Origin: Ascochyta rabiei
Taxonomy: Eukaryota > Ascomycota > Dothideomycetes > Pleosporales > Didymellaceae
Assembly (NCBI RefSeq): GCF_004011695.2
Contig: NC_082414.1
Coordinates: forward strand, 1,860,001 to 1,924,000
Reading direction: 5' to 3'
Length of the DNA stretch: 64,000 nt
Within the stretch, counting starts at the first letter, position 1. The number at the start of each line of letters is the position of its first letter. Shown here piece by piece: positions 27,147 to 40,781 of this stretch. Below the pieces are notes generated by a model. It made no database searches. It saw only the letters and a list, made by a program, of their open reading frames with translations, and had not been told where the DNA came from. The position numbers were made by a program, and so were the translations under genes.

Positions 27147-29054
27147 ACGCCTACCTTAATGTGCTATGTAAACTAAACTCAGTAGCCGCACTTAACTTCT
27201 GCCTAACGTGTCTGTATTTTAACTATGCAATCTTTAATCTGTGTTATGCTAGAACTTAAGCTAACATAAAGACTATTAAGACTAAGAGTGTTACGCAGCT
27301 TTCTGCGGATATCTATAGTGTAGACAGCAGCATCTAAATCTTACCTAAGGTACGTGTCTAATGCGTGTCCTGTAAGAACCTCTATACTTAGGAACTAGAG
27401 CACTATCTAGCAGCTAAGGTTCTAATAGGGCTCTATAAAGTTAGCGCATGTCTCTGCGAATTTAGAACACAGGTATGTTATGCGCGCAACGCCTATGTTC
27501 TAGGCAATCCTATGTTAAACATTAGTACTAGGACTATGTACCCTTATAATGTACTTACTAATTAATATTAGCATCTATAAACATAAACACAGCAATCTAG
27601 CCTAGATACTAGACTAGAACCTACAGGCAATATACCCTTACTTACCGTTTCTTAATGTAGGTAAGGACCTTAACTAAGTTGCTGTTGTCTACACCTTAGA
27701 TGCTCTTTACTTTGTAGGAGTCTCTCTTACAACCCTAAATGTTATTAAGTACGCGTGTTGCGACCTACTTGCCTCTAGAAGGCAGACCCTTCTTTGTTAG
27801 TTAGCACATTTACTACTCTTGCGTGCAAAGCTCTTAATATACATCCTAGCACACTACACTGCTAATATTGTAGAACACTACGCAATACAGATTAGTATTG
27901 CTGTCTGTAGACTCTTAAGCTATATATATAAAAGAGTACACGTATAACTTAGTAGCAGTATTGTTGTTATAAGACATAACTGCCTTAGCGTACCTGTTTA
28001 GGTTTGCTAAAGGCTGCGTAAGGATAGTTAGCCTATTATTCTACTTAAGTAGTAACCTGTTAACTTACTGCACTCTATAAGACAAGAACGCTCTCTACAG
28101 TAACTTCACGTCTTGTAGTATGCTGTGCTTAACAAGCAGGCCTAGAGTGTACTGCTTGTTGTCTTCCATAACGTATGCTTACACAGTAACACCTATTAGA
28201 AGAATAATGTTGTCCTTAAACTTGGCAGCAACCCTATTACACTAATTAATATTACGCTTATAGTTAATTCCTATAGTAAAGGAAGAGAATGTTTAATAAG
28301 TTAGCATACTGTAGATCTCTGTGCTTACGTAGCTAGTGTTCGCAAACTTACTACAGATTAACTAGCAACCGCGTTCCTCTTCCGCGTTATTATCTTTGAA
28401 GTTAACTAAATTTATAAGCATTAATTCTTAGTTAAGATACGTAAGGGAACCTACTCCTAGGCAGAGTGCCTATACTAGCCATCAGCAGAATGTCTAGATT
28501 AGGCAGCAGTGCTTACACCTTCTAAGCCTAGGCAAAGCTAAATAAGAGAAGATATAAAGCTAGCACACGCTACTGCTCTACTGTGTAGGATTAGACCTAC
28601 TTACGTAGATCTTTAAGAGTCTTAATATCAATCAGCGTGTAACTAGAGAGTAATAGAGGTAAGCATGCTTACTAAAATCCATTGTGCAGTAAGGTGAGCA
28701 GGAAGAGTATTCTAGCTGGTTAACAGTAGTGCAAAGTACGTTGCCTACTACTACCTAGGCCTATCTCTAGTGTCTATTATACAAGTATTATTAGTAGTTA
28801 ATACACTAAGAGTAGTTATGTCTGTAGGCATAACATAAGCTAGTAACTCTAGTTAGGTAAGCTTGTGCTTTCTGCGTCCTATAATTTAATAATTGTAACA
28901 CTTCTTTAATAGTAATCTTAACTTAGAAGGTTTATTTATTAAGCTTAATTTACGTGCTATGTTTTAAGAAATTGCACAGTGTATAATTGTACAACAATAG
29001 TAGGGCTAGTCCCTTAATGTTAGCAACAACATAAAGCCTGTACGTACTACTTGT

Positions 29055-29085
29055 GCTAAATAGGTCTAGCACAGACCTAACTAGG
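29055..29085. repeat. Dispersed hairpin repeat, copy 8
   Basis: Arms gctaaataggtct and agacctaactagg around agcac. Immediately upstream of the unidentified coding remnant at 29196. Confidence 0.7.
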
Positions 29086-29195
29086 TAACGCGTTGCACAA
29101 TTCGCGCTAGCAAGGCAGAAACAAGAAACAACAACTAAGTAGCTTGCCTAACTCTTGCCTTTCCTATCCTACACTACTACAGTTGTTCTACCTAC

Positions 29196-30880
29196 ATGTC
29201 TTCCTCTAAGCCTACTATAGATAGTGGTGTTTTCCTTAGAGATAACGCTAAGCGTGTCTTATTTAACAACAACAGCTAGCTAGTCTCCACTAAGCTTGTT
29301 ATAAACAAGCAGGCATAGCTCTAGAAGGCTGTAGACTAGGAAGTACGCAAGTACACCCCTAAGCAAACAAAGGCTATTATTAATAAGATAGCAGAAGTAC
29401 GCATAATTATAACTAAGCCTCTGTTACTACACTAATATTTGCACAGCTCCTTAATTACATGCGCGTGTTAATTAAGGCCCTTACTAAGAAGCACAGTCTC
29501 CTAATTTACTTAGTTGCCATGTTACACCTTATTACGTGCAAATCGATTATAATAGGTAACAAGAATAATTACTTTACCTACAAGAACACGCAGACAAAGG
29601 CTACACAGATGCTAGTTGACTAGAACATTACCTAGGCTACTGCTAACGACCTCGTAAGGCTCTTAAGTAGCCCTAGTAACTTAGCCCTCTTCTAAGAGAC
29701 ACTTGCAAACTTAAAGCCTACCTTAAGTCTCACTAATGCTGTCTAGGAGATAATTAATAACAAAGAAGAAGGTGACTTTTCTAACTATAACCTGGACATC
29801 GTCTATTAATCTTCTGCAAGGGCGACTATTAGCTTAGGTATTAAGACGCCAGTTATAGCGTACAGCAACAAGATTACTACTACTAACATGTTTAAGTATA
29901 AGAAGCGTGTTTTTAAACTGCTAACTACAACACAGCACATTAAACTGGCTAGTAACGCTAAAGTTAAGGTTCCTGCAACTAAGGCTACCTCTATTACTAA
30001 CTTTATGTTCTCTATATTAGACCTGTCTAGTGCAATACAGATGCGTAATATTATTAACACCTTTAACCGGGATAGATCTAAGCATTACTACTAGATTAAG
30101 GTACTTTAGATAAGCAAGTTGTAGGTAAAGAACAAACCTGTTAACAGAGCGATTAAGTAATTCTACATTACCTTCTCTAAAGTTAGTAACCTAACAGCCC
30201 TGAAGATGCGCACTGCCCTGTTAGAGTACATCTTTGTTAAAAACGCACTTAACCACTACATCGCCATTAAGGCTATTAAGTTAATTATCCTTACTAAAAA
30301 CAGGAATCTAGAGGCTATTAAAAAGAGGTTCGATCTAATAATGTTGAGCAGCTGTGGCGATAATCTGCTCTTTAAGTAGGTTACTGCTGCACTTAAGCTA
30401 CGCTTGTTAGTGTAGTAGGCAAAGAAGCACGTAAAGCTTGCTAACTACTACTACAAGTTTGCTACTGCCTTTTCTGCCCTTCTGCTCCTCTAGCCTCTTG
30501 GTTCGCACAACAAGTAAGTAAACCCCTCTATTACCTTAGAGTTTCTATTACTAATACTGTAACAGAATGGCCAAGATTAACAGCACGTACCTTGTTGCTG
30601 GCGTAGACATGTTTATAAGGAACATCCCTTAGGAACTAGATACGCCTATAAAAAATATAGCTACTTACCTCTGTGCGGACTTAGATAATAGTATGCTTAC
30701 TCTTAATAGTTGCAGCCTTAGGATTAAAAGCATTACTATTAATTATGTAGCAGGTAGTGCTGCTTACGTCCCCTTTAAGAATATTCTAATACAAGTTAAG
30801 GGCGTGTACAGTACTAGAGATGCTAACAGTATTAATAAAGAGATAGAAGATGTAGATAATGCCTAGGGTATAAGTAATTA
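29196..30880 (+). pseudogene. Unidentified RIPed coding remnant
   Basis: Not recognised. From an ATG at 29196 the frame reads MSSSKPTIDSGVFLRDNAKR and continues, through TAG stops, to about 29440. A different frame then stays coding-like from about 29453 to 30530, with around a dozen TAG/TAA stops in some 360 codons. Within it 29888-30094 is fully open, basic and Ser/Thr-rich (MFKYKKRVFKLLTTTQHIK at its start). A third stretch starts at an ATG at 30567. Frame retention over about 1.1 kb between stops is far more than elsewhere in the RIP island, which argues for a real ancestral gene. It lies between hairpin copies 8 and 9. No catalytic motif is visible, so it could be a transposon accessory gene or an ordinary gene caught in the repeat island. 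Confidence 0.45.
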
Positions 30881-31089
30881 TGGTGGGCATGGTAGGGCAT
30901 ATAGCATTGCTAAACACTAGTTTAACTAACGTGTAGTATAACTATAGTCGCGGTTACTTTATATATAGTAATAAGAGTTAGATACTATTACTGCTAAATG
31001 GTAAAATAGTTTCTATTGTTTTACAAAATTTTAGTGTATATAAACGCTTGTGTATCTCCGTGTTAATTTTGGCTTTATTGTAATAAAAA

Positions 31090-31120
31090 GCTAGAAGGGT
31101 CTGTGCAAGACCTATGCGGC
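31090..31120. repeat. Dispersed hairpin repeat, copy 9
   Basis: Arms gctagaagggtct and agacctatgcggc around gtgca. The right end keeps G where other copies have A, so it may be a less RIPed version. Confidence 0.65.
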
Positions 31121-32747
31121 GCGTTCTTGCCTACGCGTTATAGCAGCGCCTTGATTTACATCCCCTTAACCCCTCTACACTACACGCCTTCCCTTTGCAA
31201 ACACTCCTAGCGCAACTGCTTATATTTAATTAAGTTTTAGCATACCTACGCTATAATATACTCTAATTAATTCTGCTTTATTATATAAGGCACCTATTGC
31301 GTAGCTTACACTAGTAACACAACTGTTAGCGTTTGCTGCCTAGTCTGCCTTAAGAACCTACACCTAGTTAAGAATGTTAACAAGGATAATACCAAGTAAG
31401 AAGTGCTGCAGATTATTAACTATAGGCATCTAGTTTGCTTAGGCTGCTTAAATACCTGCGTTAAGACTTATAACTGCTGCCCTATCTACAGGTCTGTCCT
31501 TTTTAAAGCTAACAGTAAATATAACAAAGACAACACTAATGCAATAGATATACTGGTATTGCTTACTTCTACTACTTCTATTACTAATCTTACTGCCGCT
31601 ATATAAGATAGGGTCTCTAGTGCTAAGGAGCTTATAAGATTTAAATGCTAACTCTTATAGAGCTAGTATTAGGGCATACAGCTAGTTTAAAGCTTATAAA
31701 GACCCTTGCAAAATATTAGTAAAATACTTAGCCTAGTACAATGTTTATATGTGGTTAGTGCTTATATTAGCTAATAATTATTCCCTAGTGTATAAACTTA
31801 GAAAGAAGACTAACCTCTATATCTACAGCGTACTACAAATTAAGTTTGCATAAGGACAAGCCCGCTCCTTACTTCCCTACCTGCTTACTGTCCTGTACAG
31901 TAGGGCGTCTAGTAATAAGAGTTAGAGGGTATAATACTAGAGCAGCGTGTACGCTAGAAGGTAATATATAGTTTATAATAATAAGTAGTGTTAGTCTATA
32001 GTATATGTGTTCCTATCTTAATAAAGAACGTAGCATACAGTATGTGCACTCTAATAATCTTTAAGCATATTACATATCTTACCCACATCTAATGCTTAAG
32101 ACTACCTGTTACAGGCACTAGATAGTTTAACGCTGAACTTTCTGCTATACAGGACGCTACTTGTCCACACTCTACACAGCCCTGTTTGTTAAGCACACTA
32201 CTACTCTAACCACGTTTAACTTGCTGCTACACCCTGTGTTAGGTAGTCTATATAATGCTACCCTAGGCGCCTACCTAGGGTCCTAGACAAACTGTAAGCC
32301 TACACCTAATTCACTACACTAACTAACCCTACCCACTAGTAGTGCGATATGCGCCCTAGCTGCACATTAAGCTACCTGTCTCCGTCTACCACCTTACATT
32401 CATACTGCAGCTACTGCAGCTACTACGCCGCAAGCGCGCCTACTGCTACAACCTTAAGCTTATCTACATGCAGGTTAATAATATAACAAATATCCTTCTA
32501 TATACAGTAACGTGTTATAAAAGGGATCCTTACATAGACTACAATTCGAATTTTAGAAGGGAGGGTAAGAAGGTTAGTTGTTAGCAGTTAATTGCGTAGA
32601 TTTTGTAGCAGACATTTGTTAAAATAATAAGAAAGTTCATTATAGCTAAATTACAGTAGCACTAGTTAGGTTTGCGCTGGTATGTTTACGTTGTTAAGGG
32701 TCTAAAGGTTAGCGCGCGTAGACACGTAACTTTAGTACTACTTTACA

Positions 32748-32776
32748 GCTAGATAGATCTGCGTAGGACCTATCTA
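32748..32776. repeat. Dispersed hairpin repeat, copy 10
   Basis: Arms gctagatagatct and aggacctatcta around a 4-base loop. Its middle is identical to the copy at 8134 (agatctgcgtaggacctatct is shared apart from arm ends). Confidence 0.75.
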
Positions 32777-35700
32777 AACTACGCCTGCGCATGCCTATTG
32801 CCAGACCCCTACTAACAACATTTTTACTAGGCGTAGGCCTCTGCAACACATCCTTACAACCACTAGGGCATCTATAACAGTGTAGTCTTAGTTTTTTCCT
32901 AGGCGCGCATCTGTATAACCGCCTTGTTGTGTAGTTACAACATAAACTTAGTAGCTGGTAGTTATGTACAGTAAGTACGCGTTTGCTATAAAACTAACGC
33001 ACGCTAATCTTAACAGGAAACAATCTACTTACTGCGCGCAAATCTAAGACATTATAAGTGCGTTAGATACCTGCCCTTAAAAGCTAGCTATAAAATGCAG
33101 TTAATGCAAACCTATTAATAGGTACACGCCTCTTACGCCAGGGCAAGTGTAGAATAACCTAGGCATTCTACTACAGCACTATAATTACAGTAGCAACACT
33201 AACTACAAATTTAATAACTTCCTACGTGATGCGAAGAAGGCATTAATTGCTCTACATAAAGATAAACCCTATAGTAACGCGTTTTACAAGAATAAAGAGA
33301 TCCCTACAGCTAGTATAGATGTTTAGCTGTTAAACAATCTATAGACAGAGGTAAAGAATTAGGATAACAATTAAGAGGCTTATAGTTAGATAATCTTAAA
33401 ATTCATAATGTCTATTACTAGCTGACTTTTAAGTAATAGTTTAGACATTAATTACAGAGTGTGCAACTAGGGTTGTTTTAACATTAATACTTAGCTAGTT
33501 AAGAACAGCTAACAAGGAATCTTCGGGCAGACGCTCCTATTGCTGCTAGCTGTTGCCCTACAGCAAACACAGACCTTACTAGTCCCTATCCCCTTACTCT
33601 ATTAGAGTACACACGCGCGCCGTTCGCCTATCTAATAAACAACGCCAACACTATAGTTGCTAAACAGCCTGTTAGGAGCAAGAGCGTTAGCTACTACTTA
33701 AGCTAGATTAACTGCTAACTGTATTACTTGTAGTTGTAGCTACAATGTCTTTGTACACGTGCAGAATCCACTAACACTAGCTTCCTCTTCTTAGCCTAGA
33801 GAGTCTGGTGTTAAGCATACTAATACTAGCAGCAGAGAAGAGTTAAGCGTAAACAAAAGTAAGTAGACTAGTAAAACCCTATATTGCAAGTAGAATAATA
33901 TGCAAAAGCGGTTATACACAGTTAGGGAATTAGCTTCTTAGTTATTAAGTAAGGTGCACTCTAGAAAAAGACACTAACACGCTGATTTGTTACGCTCTTT
34001 GCCTAAAGCACTATTATAGTTGCGCTTCTTAACACGTATAAGTCCTACGTCACACATACTAGGTAACAACAATAATAGCAGCTAGTACTGCTTAAGCAGC
34101 AGCAACAAGAGGTCTTTATTCCACGCACTAAGCAACAATAATAAAAACAATTATAACAGCAATTCTTCAACATAAGGAACTGCGACTCTGTTGCATTTAG
34201 TCGTTTCACCTCTTTAAGAACTAGAGCCACCTTTTAACACGTCCCTTCTATTAACAGGGAGTCTAACAGTTACGCAAGTTGCAGTATAGAAGCCTAGCAA
34301 CCTTCTACTAAACAACATAGTAGAGGGTAATTAACTGTAACTACTCTATAGTAATATACTAGAAGGTAAAACAGTTAAGACATTCTGCTATAAACGCAGC
34401 GTCCTCTACCTTCGCGCACTTAGTATTTGGCTCTTAAAGAATAAGACAAGGAGTAACATAGTAGTTAGAGCTGTTTACTTAAAGCTCGTCCTATACAGTG
34501 CATTGTTCCCTAAGTAGGTTGTTATAGCTGTCTATAGAACTAACTTAAACTTCTGCGTTTGCCCCTATAATATAGAAGGCTAATGTATAGAAGGGAACTA
34601 GGCTACAAGCGCAAACAAAGTAGCTATTACCCTAGAAGCAGTTTATGCTACTGGCTATCTCTTTCCTGTATTTAATTGCCTGTGCAAGATTAATATTGGA
34701 GCGTACTTAAGGCACCTCTACTACTACAATTAACAACCGCCTATAAACAAGATGCTAGCTTACTTACAATAGGATATAAAACGTACTAAGCTGCAGGAAG
34801 TAGGCCTTTAGATGTTTGTTACTTACACTATTTTTAGTAAGCTAAAGGCTTAGCGTATAGTTAGTTAACTAAAGAACAGCCCTTAGTAATAGATATAAAA
34901 AGTTAGGTATAGATACACATTACCTTACTATTTAAAGTGTTAGACAGTTTCTAATGTAAGGACTATAGTCTCTAAACACACTACTAGCACTATACCCTCT
35001 TAACTACTCTGTATAATAATATATAAGTGTTTCCTATACTAACTAAACATTAAAATTAAATTAACCTTACATTTCACGTGTAAAATCTAAAGGATAAAAC
35101 ACTAACATAGATCTTACATATCTTAGTTATTAAAGAAGCATTTGTCTAAAGGAATGTAATTAATAACAGTAGGCTATAAACTTTAACTAATAACTGTAGA
35201 GGGCTGCAGCACTAAAGCAAAATTTGCTGGTCTACACAGACTTGCTGGTAACCCTTATTATAAAGATTGTAACAATCTTAGTAGACCACCTCTTAAGCCC
35301 ACTTAGCTATCTACTGCTAACGTTAGACTACCTGCCTTTAACCTGCATACTATTATATTCTTTAAACACGTGTTTGTTACTATTTAAAGTCTGCCTTCTA
35401 GTAACAAAGTAGTTGCTGTTTAGGTAGAAAATGATAGCTCTTAGCTTATATTCTACTGTCTGCTCTACACTATCTGTCCTTAGCATAGTAAATAACATTC
35501 TGCCTAGGGGTTTACGCGTAGTAACCTCCTTTTAAGTAATGTTAATTCTACTGCTAATGCATAGAATTATATAACTAGGGAGCAAATTTACGTACACGCA
35601 GCGCAACATAATAAGCTCCTTACAGCTAGCTCCCTTTTTGCAACAAGAGTAGAGTAAGACTAGCTATCTACTATTAGCTGTATTAGAAGCGTATATATCT

Positions 35701-36040
35701 TTTACATTAAAGAATGTCTTATTAACAGCATCTTGTATGCTCTTACCCTTAAAGATAACTACATTGTTTTTAATATTAAATAACAGATAAAACAAGGCTT
35801 ATAACAGAGGGGGACAGCTAAGCTCTATTACGTTAACTTGTGCCTAAGTAGAGTTGCAGCAAGTATAAGCTGTGTAAGATAATGTAGTAGTAGTTGCTGC
35901 CTATCTAAAACATAACTTAACGTAGTTGTTTAGATTAACTTGTTTACTATAATTGTAAGAGTTGCCGCTTGTATATATAGCCTGCATTATAGAATCTTTT
36001 AACATATCTAATATAAGGGCGCGTAGAGGACACCGAATCG

Positions 36041-36368
36041 CGGCAAGATAGGCTTAGCGTTAGGGTTTGCCCCTTTTTAAGCGAAACGGTTTAGTGGTCC
36101 CACGCGTTACCCTAACACCACCAAATCGCAACTATTTTGTGCTTAGATTAAGAAATGTTTTATACAAACTTGATTTTTATATACTCTGCGCAGTAACACT
36201 AAAAGTTTTGTTAGTAAGTTTGGCGAAACGTGGTGCTGTTAGGGTAAGTAGGGTTAGGGTTTCTACACAATGGAGCTAGTATAGGACAGCCAAGCAACAA
36301 CACCCTATTAGGCAAATAACACAAGCAACAGCAAAAGCGACACTTCAAACCCCTGTAAGTGGCCCTAA
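36041..36368 (+). other. Degenerate telomere-like tracts and leader of TLH copy B
   Basis: Holds gcgttagggtttgcccc near 36057 and gggtaagtagggttagggttt near 36240, so G-strand TTAGGG units lie immediately upstream of TLH copy B. The rest is A/C-rich, like the leader upstream of copy C. The 36067-36279 open frame is not credible as a gene. Confidence 0.6.
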
Positions 36369-39300
36369 CAGCTTACGCTTAGCAACTGCAACAACGTATT
36401 CTGCTTTCTTAAAGACTTTAGCGTTGTAGTTTGCAAGCAGCACTGTACAGCTGTTGTTAGTCTTAACACGTATCTTTGCAAATATTATGCGGCATCTGCT
36501 ACACTACAGCAACAGATACTTAAGCGCTTTAGTTAATTTAAGACTATTGCTCTGAGCGCAATTAAGCCCCCAGACGAGCCCGCGCAGCCGATAGAAGAGC
36601 TAGGGAAGCCGCTTAATAGGGCGCAGTGCAAGACGTGCAGGTGGATCACTATTAGCAAAGATAAGATGCGCAGGCACTGCAAAAAAAATCACTAGCAAGT
36701 GTGGGTGGGAGAGAAAAGCTTTCTGTACAAGACTGTGAAAGTGCAGAGCTTCTTCCGCACTAGGGGGCTGCAAAAATACTTTATTGTTAGTTTGGCAGAT
36801 ACTGTGGATCCCAAAAACGCTAGTGTTAAGGCTGCGATTGAAGCACAGCTTGCCGAGTACAAAGTAACACAACAAGAAGTCAAGGAAGAGCTGCAAACGC
36901 TAGAAGACGCTGCAAAAACAGACAAGACTGGCTGGTTTAAGCAGACAGGCTGGTTGGAGTTTTTTAAGGATCGAAATCTCGTTCATCTGGCCCATCAAGC
37001 CCGGGCTCCCGATCGAGGCGAACGCAAGCTCAAGCTAGCTGCTCAGCTAACAGAGGGACTAATTAAGAGAAGCGTTAAGGGGTTGGCTACGCTTCTGCAA
37101 GAACTCAGGCGCTGGCTGCAGAGCGCAAAGCAGAGCAAGATCGACGTGCGGCCGTTAGGGCAACTGCAGAACCTAGAGAGTCAGGCTGTGTACGCAAGCT
37201 ACATGGTCAGGTTTGTCTGCTTCTATCTACAGGTGCTGGGAGACGAAGAGCAGCAAATTATGCGTTTCCAACAGCGGCAAGACACAGCAGCTCTATCAGA
37301 GAGCAGTGCAGCGTTAAGCAGCGAGGAAGGCAGCGAGGAGAACAGCGAAGACAACAAGAATAAAGGCAGTAGAGCTAACAACAACAGCCCGCAGCCCTAG
37401 CGCAGGACACGTAGTTAACAGGCGCCAGATCTAATAAAGGACGCGCGCGAGCTCTTTACGTGGACAGCCGAGCAGAAATTATGTAGGATTAGGTTGTGGG
37501 ACGCGCTGGATGGCGACGACAGAGGCGCTTAGACAGAGGCGCTTCTGGCGTCTATCAGCTCGTTCATCTTCACAACGTACTACCCCGTAGCGCTGTCTAC
37601 TAGTTTAATTCAGTTTCTTGCAGTGCTTAGGATTAATGTGGACACAGACTGCTTGCGGACCGCAAAGAACTACTTGTACATGCTGGCAGGGATAGTGTAC
37701 TACGTGCGGGTGCTTGCTCTGGAGAAGCTGCTCCCGGGAGGGCAGCGCGACACGCAGACAGAACAGGACCGCGATTGTTTTCTAGCAGCGCGGCACAAGC
37801 ATCTAGCAGACGGCACGTTCAGCCTAATAAGTGAGATAATTAGCATGCTGGCGTACGGCAAATACATTAGACTAACGGCTGGCAACTCAGGCAACGCATA
37901 CTGGTCAGAGGACAAGCAGACGTTCTATCTAAACAGCCGACCGATTGTTATCAGCCGCTTCTGCAAGATGGCGCAGGACTTGTTGGCTGAAACAGAGCAG
38001 ATGCTATGGGAGCTGTGCTGGGCAGACGGCGAGGAAGAGCGGGTTACTGTTGATTTGAAGCAAGTAGTTAACAACGTCACGTTCACAAAACGACGCACGT
38101 CGTTTGTCGACGCTCCAGGCAACAAACTGCAAGGCGGGCTGGCTTAGATGCTTAGGAGAGCGATAACTACAGCGGGCAGGCTGCGATTAACGCGTGCGGA
38201 CGGGCAGTGGAGCGTTAAGGCGGTGCGGCAGTACATGCGACAGATAGATTGCTTCTTAGAACTGCTGCTCTGCAGGGTGCACATCACGTCAGGACAGCCC
38301 AGGCGTGGGTCAGAGATCACGACGATTCGGCACCGCAACAGCGTGCTGCAGGACCGCAACATCTTCGTTGTGGACGGGCAGGTGATGACGGTAGTCCGCT
38401 ATCACAAGTCGCAGTCGCAGTGGGACAAGCCGAAGATTGTGCCGCGCTTCTTGCCGCCGCAGCTAGGGCAGGTAATGGCAGTGTACTTGGTCTACGTACA
38501 GCCGTTCCGCGAGTATCTGACGCTGCAGGTGCTGGGCGGCAGCTACAGCGACTACGTGTGGCACAACGCGCAGGGCGCGTGGGACACCAGCCGGCTCACG
38601 AGGGTGCTGAAGCGCGAGACGGGGAAGAGGCTGGGCGTGGTGCTGCACACGCTGGAGTACCGGCACACAGCAGTAGGTATCGGGCGAGTTAAGGTGGGAG
38701 AGTCGTTCAGCAGGGGCTATCAGGACGACGTTGGCGAGACAGAAGAGGCGGAAGTGGACGATGATGGCGAAGAGGTTCTTGAGCTGCAGAACTTACGCAC
38801 AACCGCGATAGGGGTAGGCAACTACAGCGTGCTGATGGATATTGTAAAGCATCTCAGCGTGCGGTCTATTAATGCGTTCCGGCCGCTTAGCGCAGCATGG
38901 CACCGCTTCTTAGGGGTGGATGGGAGCGCAGCGAAGCCCGTAGAGCCGAGCAGGACGACGAAGCGACGGATAAGCAACAGCACGTCGTTGGCGCTTGTTA
39001 GGCTGCCAAAAGAGAAAGAAGTGCAGTTTGCAGACCTGCGGGCAGACGCGATACACAGGGGGCTGCAGCAGGTGCTAGGCAAGCAAGACGTTGGCTTTTG
39101 ATCAGTGGAGCAGGAGCAGGCTTTGCACGCAGTGCTGGAGAAGCAGACGCCGCTCATCGTTGTGCTTCTGACGGGTGGAGGCAAGAGCTTGCTGTTCACG
39201 CTGCCGGCTTGCGTGGAGGAGCCGGGGGTAACAGTGGTCGTCGTGCCGTACCGAGCGCTGATTGAAGATCTAGTCGGGAGGATTCAGTAGTGCGGCGTGG

Positions 39301-40781
39301 AGTGCATGGAGTGGAAGCACAGCGAGAACAACCCAGCATCTGTGGTGGTAGTCAGCGCAGACGTAGCTGGCGACATGAAGAGCGCTGGCAACTTTCTAGG
39401 GTACGCGCGGATGCTGAAGGCAAAGGGGCTGCTGCACCGGATTGTGATTGACGAGTGTCATCTAGTGTTTACGGCGAGGCACTGGCAGGAGAATCTGCTA
39501 GCAATAAAGAACTTGCGGCTTCTTGGCAGCCTGATGGTGATGCTGACAGCAACGCTGCCGCCGCTGCGAGAGGGAGAGCTTGAAGCGAGCATGCTAGTGC
39601 GTCACGCGACGTACATAAGGGCAAGCACGGCACAGCCAAACGCGCGGTACTTTGTGTTGTGGTGTCAGCGCAACAAGCTGGAGGAGACGGCGCTGTTCAT
39701 GTGCAAGCGGTGGGCTGAGAAGTTGCAGCAGAGTTGACAGAAGGGAGTGGTGTACTGCAAGAGCAAGGTGCAGTGCGAGCGGCTCGCGACGGAGCTGGGC
39801 TGCGGACACTATCACGCAGGGGTGGTAGATCGCGCAGACCGGCTACAGGAGTGGGTAGAGAAGGGAGGTATGATAGTGGCGACGTCAGCGCTAGGAACAG
39901 GAGTAGACTTTGAGGGGATTGTGTACATCTTGCACGTAGGCACACTGTGGAGCATAAGCGACTTTGCTCAGGCAAGCGGTCGCGGAGGACGAGGAGGGGA
40001 GCAATTTGAGGTGGTGGTGCTGGTGGAACAGGGAGAGGTGGAGCAGGTGATAGAGAGGGAGAAGGAGGATATAGACGTGCTGGCGATAGGGCAGTTTCTG
40101 ATCGGCAGCGGATGTTGACGAGAGCTGATGAGCTCGTATCTGGATCAACAGGGACAGAGCTGTGGGGAGATTAGGGCAGCAGGATGCGATCGTTGCAGAG
40201 AGGGGGAAGAGGTGTGGATAGAGGAGCAGGAGAAGTAGACTTAGGAATGGGCGGTAGTAGAGGAGGCGTTTACAGAGCTGCGAGAGGGATGTGCAATATG
40301 CTGGCTTGTTGGGCAGGAGTTTAAGACGGCTGAAGAGGAGCAGTAGAAAGGGCACTGGGCGATGCAGTGCACGGCATGGGCAAGGGGAACAGGGATGCAG
40401 GCAGATGAGTTCCGTGTGAAGATGCGGGATCGGACGGTGAAGAACAACTGTCGACGGTGCTGGGTGAGTCAGAAGTACTGCGCAACGGGGGAAGGGATGG
40501 ACAAGCAGTGTCAGTGGCCGAACGTGGTAGTACCGCTAGCGTTCGCAGCGCGACTGACGAGGGATGGGATCCAGGCAATAGGAGAGCTGGGATTTGCAGA
40601 GACGGGAGACGAAGCGTATGCTGGGTAGCTTAGGAAGCGGCACAGGGAGGAGGTATAGGGGCAGATGTTTAGCAACGCAATGGCGATAGCGATTAAGGTG
40701 GTGGTAGAGGGGTGGAGAGAGCGAGCAGATAGAAGATGGGATGGCAGGGTAGAAGAACAAAAAGAAAGAGGTGGGCGGTAG
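36369..40781 (+). pseudogene. TLH: TLH copy B: zinc finger, recombinase-like, RecQ-like helicase
   Basis: Telomere-linked helicase family gene. One frame runs from about 36369 to 40781 without frameshifts but with about a dozen stops, including 36693, 37398, 38145, 39099, 39286, 39735 and 40116. Order of domains: a damaged first finger from 36432; a complete C-x2-C-x12-H-x4-H finger at 36627-36692; a Ser/Glu-rich linker ending near 37400; a recombinase region with box I Arg at 38304 (GQPRRGSEI), candidate Lys at 38406, box II Arg at 38661 (LEYRHTAVGIGR) and Tyr at 38823 (GNY). The helicase follows: GGGKS 39174-39188, DECH 39450-39461, TATLPP near 39547, ATSALGTGVD near 39880, QASGRGGR 39969-39992. 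A Cys-rich tail follows. The histidine nine residues before the Tyr is Arg here (38796). No ATG is found in frame. There is no gene A beside it. The helicase motifs are intact although the gene is broken. Confidence 0.85.

Larger units (their letters stand above)
24994..29195. other. RIP island, unassigned coding-like fragments
   Basis: RIPed sequence with hairpin repeats at 27118 and 29055. Around 26520-26830 one + frame reads protein-like with few stops (YPPACLDCKDR, LREVQARVLNLYPDLL, SKDVLGALEIIRSL). Around 28330-28620 another such stretch appears. I do not recognise either family; both are probably transposon genes. Confidence 0.45.
30881..36040. other. RIP island, right part, no recognisable gene
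   Basis: TpA-rich, stop-dense sequence. Hairpin repeats at 31090 and 32748. Weakly protein-like + frame segments occur near 33140-33420 without a recognisable motif. RIP density falls sharply near 36.0 kb. Confidence 0.6.

Noticed and set aside
6831..36000. tRNA, rRNA or other RNA genes
   Set aside because: I saw no cloverleaf with A and B boxes and no rRNA-like conserved stretch; the RIPed composition makes short apparent matches meaningless.
36067..36279. 70-residue frame upstream of TLH copy B
   Set aside because: It overlaps telomere-like tracts and is out of context; no homology to the TLH N-terminus.
38249..38692. 147-residue frame overlapping TLH copy B
   Set aside because: It is in another frame of the recombinase region and rich in Ala/Arg/Gly, as expected from a GC-rich shadow.
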